From: Lachnospiraceae bacterium
GTDB taxonomy: Bacteria; Bacillota; Clostridia; Lachnospirales; Lachnospiraceae
Direction of reading: 5' to 3'
NCBI GenBank assembly: GCA_910575035.1
Contig: CAJTDL010000044.1
Span: 1 to 32,720, forward strand
Length of the DNA stretch: 32,720 nucleotides
The notes beneath the pieces are model-generated. The model worked only from the letters and a program-made list of their open reading frames with translations, had not been told where the DNA came from and did not search any database. The position numbers were made by a program, and so were the translations under genes. This document shows, one piece after another, positions 15,258-23,089 of the stretch; positions within the stretch are counted from its first letter, which is position 1, and every line of letters starts with the position of its first letter.

Positions 15258-16271
15258 CTTAAGGCAGCTGAAGCCCAGACGAAAGCTGAGGAAGCCCAGT
15301 CCAAGGTAGCCGAAGCCCAGACAGCCGCAGCGGCAGCAAAAATAGCCGCAGAAACAGCCCAGACGAAAGCTGCCGATGCCCAGGCCAAGGCCGAAACGGC
15401 ACGCGATAAAGCGTCCGAAGCCCAGGCAGCGGCCTCCAAATCAGCAGATGCAGCAGAAGCGGCAAAAGAAGCGGCAAATACGGCAAAGACAGACGCAGTA
15501 GCAGCGAAGGCAGCTGCAGAGGCTGCAAGGGATAATGCTATCAGCGAAAAGGATGCAGCGGCGGCAGCGGCAAAAGATGCGGCAGAAGCAAAAGGCCAGG
15601 CACAGGTGATTAAGGCAGAGGTGGATACCCTGAAATCCCAGGTAGACGCCAGCAAGGATCAGGCAGTGACAGCCAGGACAGAGGCGGAGGCTGCAAGGGC
15701 AGATGCAATAGCAGCCAAGAAAGAAGCCGAGGCAGCAAAAGCAAGCGCAGAGTCTGCAAAGGCAGATGCCTTAGTGGCAAAAGCAGCAGCCGAGGCAGCC
15801 GAAAAGGCAGCTAAGGAATACGCCGCGGCGGCAGAGAAGGCAGCGGCGGCAGCAGCCGAGAAAGAAAAGGCAGCCGAAGCAGCCAGGATAGCGGCAGAAA
15901 AGGCGCAGAAAAAGGCAGAAGCGCAGGCTAAGAAGATTGCAGAGCAGGCCAAGAAGATGGAAAAAGATTTCAATGCCTTCACATTAAGCAGAAAAGCTGT
16001 TGGAATCCGTTCTGCCAAGAGCATGTCTAAAGGCAAGCTTAAGCTTACGGTGAAAAAGGATAAGCTGGCACAGGGATATCAGCTTCAGTGTGCAGTGAAG
16101 AAGAACTTTAAGGGCAGCAGAAGGTCAAAGGTCACCAGGAGCACTTCTTATACATTTGGCTCCCTGAAGAAAAAGGCTTATTATGTAAGGGTAAGGGCAT
16201 ATACAAGCGATTCAAAGGGGAATAGGGTGTACAGCAAATGGAGCAAGGCTAAGAAAGTACGTGTGAAGTAA
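15258..16271 (+). pseudogene. C-terminal part of the giant glycosidase after an amber stop
   Basis: Directly after the TAG at 15255-15257 the same frame continues LKAAEAQTKAEEAQSKVAEA for some 230 residues of Ala-rich heptad-like repeats. It then ends in a compact domain of about 95 residues (SMSKGKLKLTVKKDKLAQGY ... YYVRVRAYTSDSKGN ... WSKAKKVRVK), a fibronectin-III-like terminal module common on secreted Lachnospiraceae proteins. The TAG stands where neighbouring repeat units have CAG (EAQ), so one C-to-T change explains it. An internal ATG at 15606 could not restart a secreted product. The coiled coil may act as a stalk and the end as a wall-binding module; the stalk role is inference. Confidence 0.75.
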
Positions 16272-16302
16272 TAGGGCGGCCAAGGCTCTTAGGAACAGAA
16301 AA

Positions 16303-16344
16303 GCTTGGGTGGCAGGGGAAAATCCTGCCGTCCAGGCCTTTTTT
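16303..16344 (+). terminator. Terminator after the giant glycosidase gene
   Basis: GGCAGG (16311-16316) pairs with CCTGCC (16324-16329); the stem extends outward with some G-T pairs to about 14 bp and is followed by six T residues. This supports 16271 as the original gene end. Confidence 0.75.
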
Positions 16345-16542
16345 GTGCGCTATCCTCTTTGCTGCCAGCCCTTTAGCCCCTTTTTCGCCTGCCTGTAAAA
16401 TTCCTAAAGTTACTGATATTGATTCATAGCCTGAGAGATGCCCATTGTAATGGCAAAAATATTTAGAGGTACATAGAAAAAATAATAGTAATTTCGTGCA
16501 ATTTGTGATAAAATCAAAAGAATAGTATCAATATAGAAAAAA

Positions 16543-16567
16543 GGCCAGCGGAAGCAAGCCGCTGGCC
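16543..16567 (-). terminator. Hairpin upstream of the CPBP protease gene
   Basis: GGCCAGCGG (16543-16551) pairs perfectly with CCGCTGGCC (16559-16567). On the minus strand it is followed by six T residues, so it would work as a terminator for leftward transcription, although no minus-strand gene is seen to its right. For the protease transcript it would form a 5' leader structure 20 bases before the start. The rest of 16345-16542 is AT-rich with no gene seen. Confidence 0.5.
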
Positions 16568-16586
16568 CAAGCAAAGGAAGTGGGAC

Positions 16587-17486
16587 ATGAATCTAAAGAA
16601 TACTCAGAACAGCCCTATTTTAAAATCATGGAATGTAATTTATCCAATATTCATCTATTTTGTGGTGAGCAATCTGGCAATGTCATTGTTTGCAATGCTG
16701 GCATCCTTTTTAGGGGCGGATGCCCAAAAACAGTATATGGCATTGCAGACGGCAACCGTGGCGGTTACAATCCCTTTTATTGCCAGCTATTTTAATAAGG
16801 ACAGGAAAGAGCCTACGGTATTTTGGGAGCATATGGGGATTGAATTTGAGAAAAAGGGCGCTGGGCGGAAGGCGGCCAATGGGGTGCTGATGTTTCTGGC
16901 AGGCGCAGTGGCAGGCATGGCATTGAACAATATCCTGGCATTGACCACATTGGAAGAAATCTCAGAAGGATATCAGGAAACAGCAGGGTATTTTTTTGCT
17001 GGAGGGATCCTTTTTGAGCTTTTGGGGGCATGCCTGCTTACGCCATTTTTGGAAGAAATGCTTTATCGGGGCGTGGTGTATGGGCGGCTCTGTGATATGA
17101 TGATCTTAGACAATGAGGAGAAGACAGAAGATGGGAAGAAACGGGAGCGGGTCGGCAGGATCACGGCGGCGGTTTTTTCCGCCTTGCTGTTTGGCGTCCT
17201 CCATATGAATATTGTGCAGTTTATCTATGCGGGGGTTTTGGGGATGCTGCTGGCATGGTGTATGGAGAAAACAGGGCATTTGTATGGCGCTTTTTTGGCG
17301 CATATGGGAGCGAACCTGGTGTCTGTCCTGCGGGTGGAGACTAAGCTGTTTGCATGGATGGAGCAGGGGCAGCCTGCTTTTGTAAAGGCGACGTTGGCGC
17401 TTGTGGTGCTTAGCGTGGCGTGTATTGCGGCGATCCAGCTGCTGAACCGGGAAGGGAAGAAAGGTAAAACTGCTGCCATAGAGTGA
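16587..17486 (+). CDS. CPBP-family intramembrane metalloprotease
   Basis: Polytopic membrane protein of 299 residues with about eight hydrophobic helices. The family (Rce1/Abi) motifs are in order: EEMLYRGVVYGRL (EExxxR, about 152-164), FSALLFGVLHMN (FxxxH), and HMGANL (HxxxN), the metal-binding set. In prokaryotes these enzymes cleave or modify membrane-bound peptides and some give bacteriocin self-immunity; no bacteriocin gene is visible here, so the substrate is open. The start has AAGGAAGTGGGAC upstream. A charged loop after the EExxxR helix (DNEEKTEDGKKRERVG) is probably cytosolic. The gene stands alone between a leader hairpin and a terminator. Confidence 0.88.
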   Translation: MNLKNTQNSPILKSWNVIYPIFIYFVVSNLAMSLFAMLASFLGADAQKQYMALQTATVAVTIPFIASYFNKDRKEPTVFWEHMGIEFEKKGAGRKAANGVLMFLAGAVAGMALNNILALTTLEEISEGYQETAGYFFAGGILFELLGACLLTPFLEEMLYRGVVYGRLCDMMILDNEEKTEDGKKRERVGRITAAVFSALLFGVLHMNIVQFIYAGVLGMLLAWCMEKTGHLYGAFLAHMGANLVSVLRVETKLFAWMEQGQPAFVKATLALVVLSVACIAAIQLLNREGKKGKTAAIE

Positions 17487-17660
17487 ATGCACAGAGCCAT
17501 GCAGTGTCTGTTGGAGGTATTACCCTACCATGGCTACACTTAAAATATTTTGTGGCGCAATGAATTGCGATTTAATGATTGACATAAAACCAAAGGATGG
17601 TTCAGGGGAATAACTGCTGCCGTCTGGAAACGCAGCAGGCTTTAAAGGAAAGCAAATGGG

Positions 17661-17696
17661 GGCAGCAGGGCTATAAAACCGCCAGCTGCCTTTTTT
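17661..17696 (+). terminator. Terminator after the CPBP protease gene
   Basis: GGCAGC (17661-17666) pairs with GCTGCC (17685-17690), with two further G-C pairs inside a single mismatch, followed by six T residues. The stretch 17487-17660 before it holds no supported gene. Confidence 0.7.
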
Positions 17697-17734
17697 GCGT
17701 TGCATAAAATGCAGGCGTTTTTCAAATTTTTGGC

Positions 17735-17763
17735 TTGTAGTAGATTGCCATAAGTAGTATAAT
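17735..17763 (+). promoter_or_regulatory. Sigma-A-type promoter for holA
   Basis: TTGTAG (17735-17740), 17-base spacer, TATAAT (17758-17763), 26 bases before the holA start. The -10 is perfect and the spacing ideal. Confidence 0.7.
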
Positions 17764-17789
17764 AGTAAGAACTGTTGGGAGGTCAGCGT

Positions 17790-18779
17790 ATGAAAACGAT
17801 TGATGCAGATATAAAGGCAGGGAGCTTCCAGCCAGTGTATTTACTTTATGGGGCAGAGGCTTATTTGAAAAACCAATATAAAATGAAGCTGCAGCAGGCG
17901 CTGTCCCAGGAGGGAGATACGATGAACGTGGCTTATTATGAGGGGAAGAATATCAATCCGGGGGAAATTATTGATTTGGCGGAGACGCTTCCGTTTTTTG
18001 CGGAGCGCAGGCTGATCGTTATAGAAAACAGCGGGGTTTTTAAGCATCCCTGTGAGCCGTTGGCAGAATATATGAAAGAGATTGCGGGCACTGCCTGTTT
18101 TGTCTTTGTGGAGGATGAGGTAGACAGGCGCAGTAAGATGTATAAGGCAGTGAAAAAGGCCGGAAGGGCAGTGGAGTTTCCAAAGCAGAGTGAGAAGCTT
18201 TTGGTGCAGTGGATCCTGCTGCGGCTGAAAAAAGAAAATAAGAAGATCACCCAGCCTGTGATGCAGCTTTTTCTGGAGAAGGCGGAGGACGATATGGGGC
18301 ATATAGATAAGGAATTGGAGAAATTAGCCTGCTATACCATGGGGAGGGATGTGATTACAGCAGAGGATGTGGAGGCAGTATGCGTGTCACAGACTACGGG
18401 AAAGGTCTTTGAAATGGTGGACCATATTGTAGGGAAAAGGCAGGAGAGGGCCTTGCGGCTATACTACGATCTGCTGGCATTGAAGGAGCCGCCTATGCGG
18501 ATTTTGTTTTTGATTGCCCGGCAGTTCCATATTTTACTCCAGGTGAAGGAATTGCAAAGGCAGGGGTACGATAATAAATTTATTGCCTCTAAGGCAGGGG
18601 TACCAGAGTTTGCGGTGAGGAAGAACCTGGCGCAGGCGGAGAAGATGTCAGTGGGGCAGCTGAAGGGGGCGGTTGCAGGCTGCGTGCAAATGGAAGAGGA
18701 TGTGAAGACGGGGAAGATAAATGACCGGATGGGGGTAGAGGTGCTGATTGTGCGTTATAGCGGTAAAAATCAAGATTAA
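17790..18779 (+). CDS. holA: DNA polymerase III subunit delta
   Basis: Clamp-loader delta subunit of 329 residues, which opens the beta sliding clamp during loading at the replication fork. The N-terminal stretch FQPVYLLYGAEAYLKNQYKM has the family's modified nucleotide-fold opening, and the middle ETLPFFAERRLIVIENSGVF is characteristic. The C-terminal collar helices contain LRLYYDLLALKEPPMRILFL, then RQFHILLQVKEL and KAGVPEFAVRKNLAQA, standard for HolA of Bacillota. Start 17790 has TTGGGAGGTC upstream; the open frame begins 15 bases earlier at a TTG inside that site. A good promoter lies upstream and lepB follows after 21 bases, so the two are probably cotranscribed. Length and motifs are normal. 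Confidence 0.9.
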   Translation: MKTIDADIKAGSFQPVYLLYGAEAYLKNQYKMKLQQALSQEGDTMNVAYYEGKNINPGEIIDLAETLPFFAERRLIVIENSGVFKHPCEPLAEYMKEIAGTACFVFVEDEVDRRSKMYKAVKKAGRAVEFPKQSEKLLVQWILLRLKKENKKITQPVMQLFLEKAEDDMGHIDKELEKLACYTMGRDVITAEDVEAVCVSQTTGKVFEMVDHIVGKRQERALRLYYDLLALKEPPMRILFLIARQFHILLQVKELQRQGYDNKFIASKAGVPEFAVRKNLAQAEKMSVGQLKGAVAGCVQMEEDVKTGKINDRMGVEVLIVRYSGKNQD

Positions 18780-18800
18780 GAAAGCGGTGGGAATACAGAT

Positions 18801-19745
18801 ATGGAAGATTTGAATAAAGAAGATGGACGAAAAACCGGTGGGGAGAATGGAGAGCAGGGGCAGAAGGCCTTTGGTGCAGAGAACGAAGGAGGAAATGCGG
18901 CGGCAGAGATGGGGGGCGGAGAAGAAAGCCAGGCGGCAGAAACGGGGAATCAGGAAGGGGGAAGCGCGGCGCCAGATAGGGAACATAGGCAAGGGGAAAG
19001 AAAGATAGATGAGGAAAAGTGGGAGAGGGAAAAGATGGGATCTGATGACGGGGATTGGGCAGGGGGAAGCCAAAGCGCCTTGGATGACGGGGACTGGGCA
19101 GGAGAAGATATTGGCACAGAGGAGATGGAGGATTGGTCTGGAAAAGGGGACGGCTCGGCGGATTTAGGAGAAAAGGAAGGGGAAAATGTATCTGCTGAGG
19201 ATCAAAGGGAGAATGCGAAAAGGGATAAGAGGAGGGCGTTTCGCAGAGAGCTGCGCAGTAATATTATTACGATTATAGCGGCGTTGTGTATTGGTTTTTT
19301 TATGAGTAAGTATATTATTGCCAATGCGCAGGTTCCTTCAGGGTCTATGGAGACTACGGTGATGGCTGGGGACCGGATCATTGTGAATCGGCTGGCTTAT
19401 GCCTTTGGGGAGCCGCAGAGAGGGGATATTGTGACATTCATTTATCCAGATGATGGGGAGACACTTTATCTGAAGCGCATTATGGGGCTGCCAGGAGAGA
19501 CGATTGAAGGGGTTGATGGGGTAGTCTATATCAATGGGGAGCCCATAGAGCATGATTATACAAAGGAAATATTTGAGGATGATTTCGGGCCTTTTGAGGT
19601 GCCGGAAGGGTGCTATTTTATGATGGGGGATAATCGGAATGATTCCTGGGATTCCCGGTTTTGGGACCATCAGTTTGTGGAGAAGGGGGACATTATAGGG
19701 AAGGCTGCATTTAGCTACTATCCCCATCCGCGCTTTTTAAAGTAA
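18801..19745 (+). CDS. lepB: Type I signal peptidase with a long acidic N-terminal extension
   Basis: Membrane serine protease of 314 residues that removes signal peptides from exported proteins. A single TM helix lies at about 153-172 (IITIIAALCIGFFMSKYIIA). It is followed by the catalytic Ser182 in VPSGSM, the general-base Lys225 in LYLKRIMGLPGE, and the box MGDNRNDSWDSR. The first 130 or so residues are unusual: highly hydrophilic, rich in Gly, Glu, Asp, Ala and Gln with repeated DDGDWAG-like units, and predicted to be a disordered cytoplasmic tail. Bacillota SipS-type enzymes are normally about 170-190 residues. The start at 18801 has only a modest GCGGTGGGA site. The downstream giant secreted proteins are possible clients. 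Confidence 0.92.
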   Translation: MEDLNKEDGRKTGGENGEQGQKAFGAENEGGNAAAEMGGGEESQAAETGNQEGGSAAPDREHRQGERKIDEEKWEREKMGSDDGDWAGGSQSALDDGDWAGEDIGTEEMEDWSGKGDGSADLGEKEGENVSAEDQRENAKRDKRRAFRRELRSNIITIIAALCIGFFMSKYIIANAQVPSGSMETTVMAGDRIIVNRLAYAFGEPQRGDIVTFIYPDDGETLYLKRIMGLPGETIEGVDGVVYINGEPIEHDYTKEIFEDDFGPFEVPEGCYFMMGDNRNDSWDSRFWDHQFVEKGDIIGKAAFSYYPHPRFLK

Positions 19746-19758
19746 GGCAGTCCGGCAC

Positions 19759-19787
19759 TTGAAAAACTGGAAATCATATGATATGAT
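19759..19787 (+). promoter_or_regulatory. Sigma-A-type promoter before the small membrane ORF and alaS
   Basis: TTGAAA (19759-19764), 17-base spacer, TATGAT (19782-19787), 26 bases before the small ORF at 19813. A strong match to consensus. Confidence 0.7.
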
Positions 19788-19812
19788 AAATGTCGAATAA
19801 GGAGGTGCTTTT

Positions 19813-19932
19813 ATGGCGTTTTTAGCAAGTTTTGTGCAATATGTAGTCAAATTCATTGTTATGGTGGCAGTGGCTGGATGCGGGCTTTTTATAGGCAAAA
19901 AGCTCCGCGACAGGAAGGATGCAAAGGCGTAA
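19813..19932 (+). CDS. 39-residue single-pass membrane peptide
   Basis: The ATG at 19813 follows a perfect AAGGAGGTG. The product reads MAFLASFVQYVVKFIVMVAV, then AGCGLFIGKKLRDRKDAKA: one TM helix with a small-residue GCG stretch and a strongly basic tail that should stay in the cytoplasm. A good promoter lies just upstream. Such peptides are often missed in annotation; similar short proteins next to alaS are plausible in Lachnospiraceae, but I do not know a function. It may share a transcript with alaS, subject to the hairpin at 19943. Confidence 0.6.
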   Translation: MAFLASFVQYVVKFIVMVAVAGCGLFIGKKLRDRKDAKA

Positions 19933-19942
19933 GAAAAATCAA

Positions 19943-19975
19943 TGTTACAGTTCAGGCGAAGTCTGAACTGTAACA
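19943..19975 (+). promoter_or_regulatory. 13-bp hairpin between the small ORF and alaS
   Basis: TGTTACAGTTCAG (19943-19955) pairs perfectly with CTGAACTGTAACA (19963-19975) over a 7-base loop. The following AATTAATGA lacks a T-run, so it may be a weak terminator, an RNA-stability element or an operator. No T-box features (stem I, antiterminator TGG) were seen before alaS. Confidence 0.55.
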
Positions 19976-20008
19976 AATTAATGACAAATATTTTGGAGGA
20001 AAGCTGTT

Positions 20009-22660
20009 GTGAAAAAATTTGGAGTAAATGAACTGCGCAGGATGTACTTGGAGTTTTTTGAGGGGAAGGGTCATCTGGCAATGAAGAGCTTTTCATTGGT
20101 GCCGCATAATGATAACAGCCTGCTGCTGATCAATGCGGGGATGGCTCCTTTGAAGCCTTATTTTACAGGGCAGGAGATTCCGCCCAAAAAGAGGGTGACC
20201 ACCTGCCAGAAATGTATCCGTACCGGGGATATTGAGAATGTGGGTAAGACTGCGCGGCATCTTACCTTTTTTGAGATGCTGGGGAATTTTTCTTTTGGGG
20301 ATTATTTTAAACATGAGGCTATTGCCTGGAGCTGGGAATTTTTGACAGAGGTAATCGGCATGGAGCCGGAGCGGCTGTATCCTTCTATTTATGGGGAGGA
20401 TGACGAGGCTTTTGAGATATGGACAAGGGAAGTAGGGGTTCCGGCTGAGAAGATTACCAGGTTCTACAGGGATGAAAATGGGAAATGCGATAATTTTTGG
20501 GAGCATGGCGCAGGCCCTTGCGGGCCTTGTTCGGAAATTTATTACGACAGGGGCGAGGCTTATGGCTGCGGCAGCCCAGACTGTAAGGTGGGGTGCGAAT
20601 GCGACCGCTTTATGGAAGTGTGGAATAATGTATTTACCCAGTTTGACGGGGATGGCCATGGCAACTATGAGGAGCTGGCCACAAAGAACATAGATACCGG
20701 CATGGGGCTGGAACGCTTGGCCGTGGTAGTGCAGGATGTAAATTCTGTATTTGATATTGACACTATGAAGGCCATCCGGGATAAGGTATGTGAGGTAGCA
20801 GGGAAATCTTACCAGGCAGATGCGTTGGATGACGTGTCCATCCGGCTGATCACAGACCATATGCGTTCTGCGACTTTTATGATTTCTGATGGCATTATGC
20901 CCAGCAATGAAGGGCGTGGATATGTGCTGCGCCGCCTGATCCGCCGTGCGGCACGCCATGGCAGGCTGCTGGGGATCGCTGGGAAGTTCCTGGCTACTTT
21001 GAGCGCTACCGTGATTGCAGAGAGTAAGGATGGGTATCCGGAGCTGGAGGAGAAGAAGGAATTTATCTTTAAGGTGCTGACCCAGGAGGAGGAGAAGTTT
21101 GACAAGACCATTGACCAGGGGCTGAGCATCCTGGCAGAGATGCAGGAGGAAATGGCAAAGGCCGGGGGGAAGGTGCTGTCTGGCGAAAATGCATTTAAGC
21201 TGTATGACACCTATGGGTTCCCTCTGGACCTGACCCAGGAGATCCTGGAAGAGAAAGGGTTCTCTATTGATGAAAAAGGGTTCCAGGATTGTATGGAGGA
21301 GCAGCGGAACAAAGCCAGGAACGCGAGGAAAGAAACTAATTACATGGGGGCTGACGCCACAGTGTATGATGACATTGATACGTCCATCACTACTGAATTT
21401 GTAGGCTATGACAGGCTGGCGCACCATTCTGAGATCACAGTGCTCACAACAGAATCAGAACTGACAGAGGCTTTATCAGATGGGGAGAAGGGCACTGTTA
21501 TTGTGAAGGAAACGCCGTTCTATGCCACTATGGGCGGGCAGAATGCAGATACTGGCTGGATCCGTTTAGGGGAAAGTGCTTTTAAGGTTGAAGACACCAT
21601 CCATCTGCGGGGCGGGCGCATTGGCCATGTGGGTGTTGTGGCTACGGGCATGTTTAAGGTTGGCGATGTGGTGGAGCTGTCAGTAGACGGGGAAAAGCGC
21701 GCTTTGACCGGCAGGAACCACAGCGCTACCCATTTGCTGCAGAAAGCTTTGCGGGAAGTGCTGGGCACCCATGTGGAGCAGCACGGATCTGATGTAAATG
21801 CGGACAGGCTCCGTTTTGATTTTTCCCATTTTGCAGCAATGACGCCAGAGGAGATTGCCAGGGCAGAGGCGATTGTCAATGACAAAATTGCATCTTCCCT
21901 GCCAGTGGTGACAGAGGTTATGAGCCTGGAGGAAGCGAAAAAGACTGGGGCAATGGCTCTGTTTGGGGAGAAATACGGCGATTCTGTCCGGGTAGTGAAG
22001 ATGGGGGATTTCTCCGTGGAACTGTGCGGGGGCACTCATGTGGAAAACACCAGCAGCATCAGCGCCTTTAAGATTATTTCCGAATCTGGCGTGGCAGCAG
22101 GGGTGCGCAGGATTGAAGCGTTGACTTCCAAAGCCGTGTTTGGGTATTATGACAGGCTGGAGGAGACGCTGCATGCGGCGGCCAAGGCTGTGAAGACGAA
22201 TCCGGCGGGCCTGGTGGAGAAGCTGGAGCATTTGATGGCGGATATGAAGGCGCTGCAGAGTGAAAATGAGTCATTGAAGAGCAAGGCGGCACAGGATGCC
22301 CTGGGAGATGTAATGGACCAGGTGGCAGAGGTGAAGGGCATTAAGCTTTTAGCAGCCAGTGTTGCCGGTGTGGACATGAATGGGCTGCGCGACCTGGGCG
22401 ACCAGCTGAAGGAAAAGTTAGGGGAAGGCGTAGTTGTGCTTGCTTCTGAGAAGGATGGGAAGGTAAGCCTGATTGCCATGGCCACGAAAGGGGCGATGGA
22501 TCAGGGCGCGCATGCTGGGAACCTGATCAAATCCATTGCCGGGAAGGTTGGCGGCGGCGGCGGCGGCAGGCCAAATATGGCGCAGGCAGGCGGCAAGAAC
22601 CCGGCAGGGATACCAGACGCTATTGCAGAGGCGAAAATTGCGTTAGAAGGGCAGCTTTAA
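20009..22660 (+). CDS. alaS: Alanyl-tRNA synthetase
   Basis: Class II synthetase of 883 residues that charges tRNA-Ala and edits mischarged Ser and Gly. The catalytic core (about 1-240) contains the motif 1 region KKRVTTCQKCIRTGDIENVG and the motif 2 region HLTFFEMLGNFSFGDYFK. The tRNA-recognition part follows. The editing domain has the metal-binding HSATH (in RNHSATHLLQKAL) and CGGTHV. The C-terminal DHHA1-type dimer domain ends VGGGGGGRPNMAQAGGKNP. The start is GTG at 20009 with GGAGGAAAG upstream. Length and all key motifs are normal for bacteria, making this a housekeeping anchor for the region. Confidence 0.97.
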   Translation: MKKFGVNELRRMYLEFFEGKGHLAMKSFSLVPHNDNSLLLINAGMAPLKPYFTGQEIPPKKRVTTCQKCIRTGDIENVGKTARHLTFFEMLGNFSFGDYFKHEAIAWSWEFLTEVIGMEPERLYPSIYGEDDEAFEIWTREVGVPAEKITRFYRDENGKCDNFWEHGAGPCGPCSEIYYDRGEAYGCGSPDCKVGCECDRFMEVWNNVFTQFDGDGHGNYEELATKNIDTGMGLERLAVVVQDVNSVFDIDTMKAIRDKVCEVAGKSYQADALDDVSIRLITDHMRSATFMISDGIMPSNEGRGYVLRRLIRRAARHGRLLGIAGKFLATLSATVIAESKDGYPELEEKKEFIFKVLTQEEEKFDKTIDQGLSILAEMQEEMAKAGGKVLSGENAFKLYDTYGFPLDLTQEILEEKGFSIDEKGFQDCMEEQRNKARNARKETNYMGADATVYDDIDTSITTEFVGYDRLAHHSEITVLTTESELTEALSDGEKGTVIVKETPFYATMGGQNADTGWIRLGESAFKVEDTIHLRGGRIGHVGVVATGMFKVGDVVELSVDGEKRALTGRNHSATHLLQKALREVLGTHVEQHGSDVNADRLRFDFSHFAAMTPEEIARAEAIVNDKIASSLPVVTEVMSLEEAKKTGAMALFGEKYGDSVRVVKMGDFSVELCGGTHVENTSSISAFKIISESGVAAGVRRIEALTSKAVFGYYDRLEETLHAAAKAVKTNPAGLVEKLEHLMADMKALQSENESLKSKAAQDALGDVMDQVAEVKGIKLLAASVAGVDMNGLRDLGDQLKEKLGEGVVVLASEKDGKVSLIAMATKGAMDQGAHAGNLIKSIAGKVGGGGGGRPNMAQAGGKNPAGIPDAIAEAKIALEGQL

Positions 22661-22742
22661 TTTAAGGCAATCCAGAATGCTGGATAAGGGATGAGGAATA
22701 TGCCTATCTTACAAACTTCATAATTTATCTTAAGTGGTTTTG

Positions 22743-22783
22743 GCTATCTCCTAGTTGTTGTAGGAGATAGCTGTTTTATTTTT
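22743..22783 (+). terminator. Terminator after alaS
   Basis: GCTATCTCCTA (22743-22753) pairs perfectly with TAGGAGATAGC (22761-22771), followed by TGTTTTATTTTT. A strong intrinsic terminator. Confidence 0.85.
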
Positions 22784-22969
22784 GGTTACATCTGGATTAT
22801 GTTCTTATGGAATGGGCGTTTATGCATATTCCTGAGGTGTGGATCAATGTCGTTTGCTTAAGGCGTTTTATTGGCAAATAATGGGGGGCTAAGCATCTGT
22901 CAGTGGGCTGGCTAAATCTGGAGCAGATTATGAATTTGTAATTTTTTAGTCAGGTATTGGTGTCTGGTG

Positions 22970-23002
22970 ATGAAGCACATTCATGCGCTTGTCGTGCTTC
23001 AT
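22970..23002. promoter_or_regulatory. Inverted repeat upstream of the secreted-protein promoter
   Basis: ATGAAGCAC (22970-22978) and GTGCTTCAT (22994-23002) form a perfect 9-bp inverted repeat ending 13 bases before the -35 box. This suits an operator. Between 22784 and 22969 I see no gene. Confidence 0.4.
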
Positions 23003-23015
23003 TGTAACATAGCGA

Positions 23016-23044
23016 TTGTAATTTGCTTCTAATTATGGTAAAAT
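23016..23044 (+). promoter_or_regulatory. Sigma-A-type promoter of the lectin-repeat protein
   Basis: TTGTAA (23016-23021), 17-base spacer, TAAAAT (23039-23044), with the ATG 45 bases on and AAAGGGAG as ribosome site. Confidence 0.65.
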
Positions 23045-23089
23045 ATGCTGGGATAATAAAAATTACTTTATAGAAAGGGAGTCAAATTT

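Noticed and set aside
15254-15655. Ala/Ser-rich minus-strand frame
   Set aside because: Antisense of the Ala-rich coiled coil; low-complexity shadow.
19933-20008. T-box or other amino-acid riboswitch before alaS
   Set aside because: Only about 75 bases are available and no stem I, specifier loop or antiterminator TGG is visible.
20093-21427. 444-codon open frame antisense to alaS
   Set aside because: It lies entirely within alaS on the opposite strand and has no family-like motifs; GC-rich codons produce such shadow frames.
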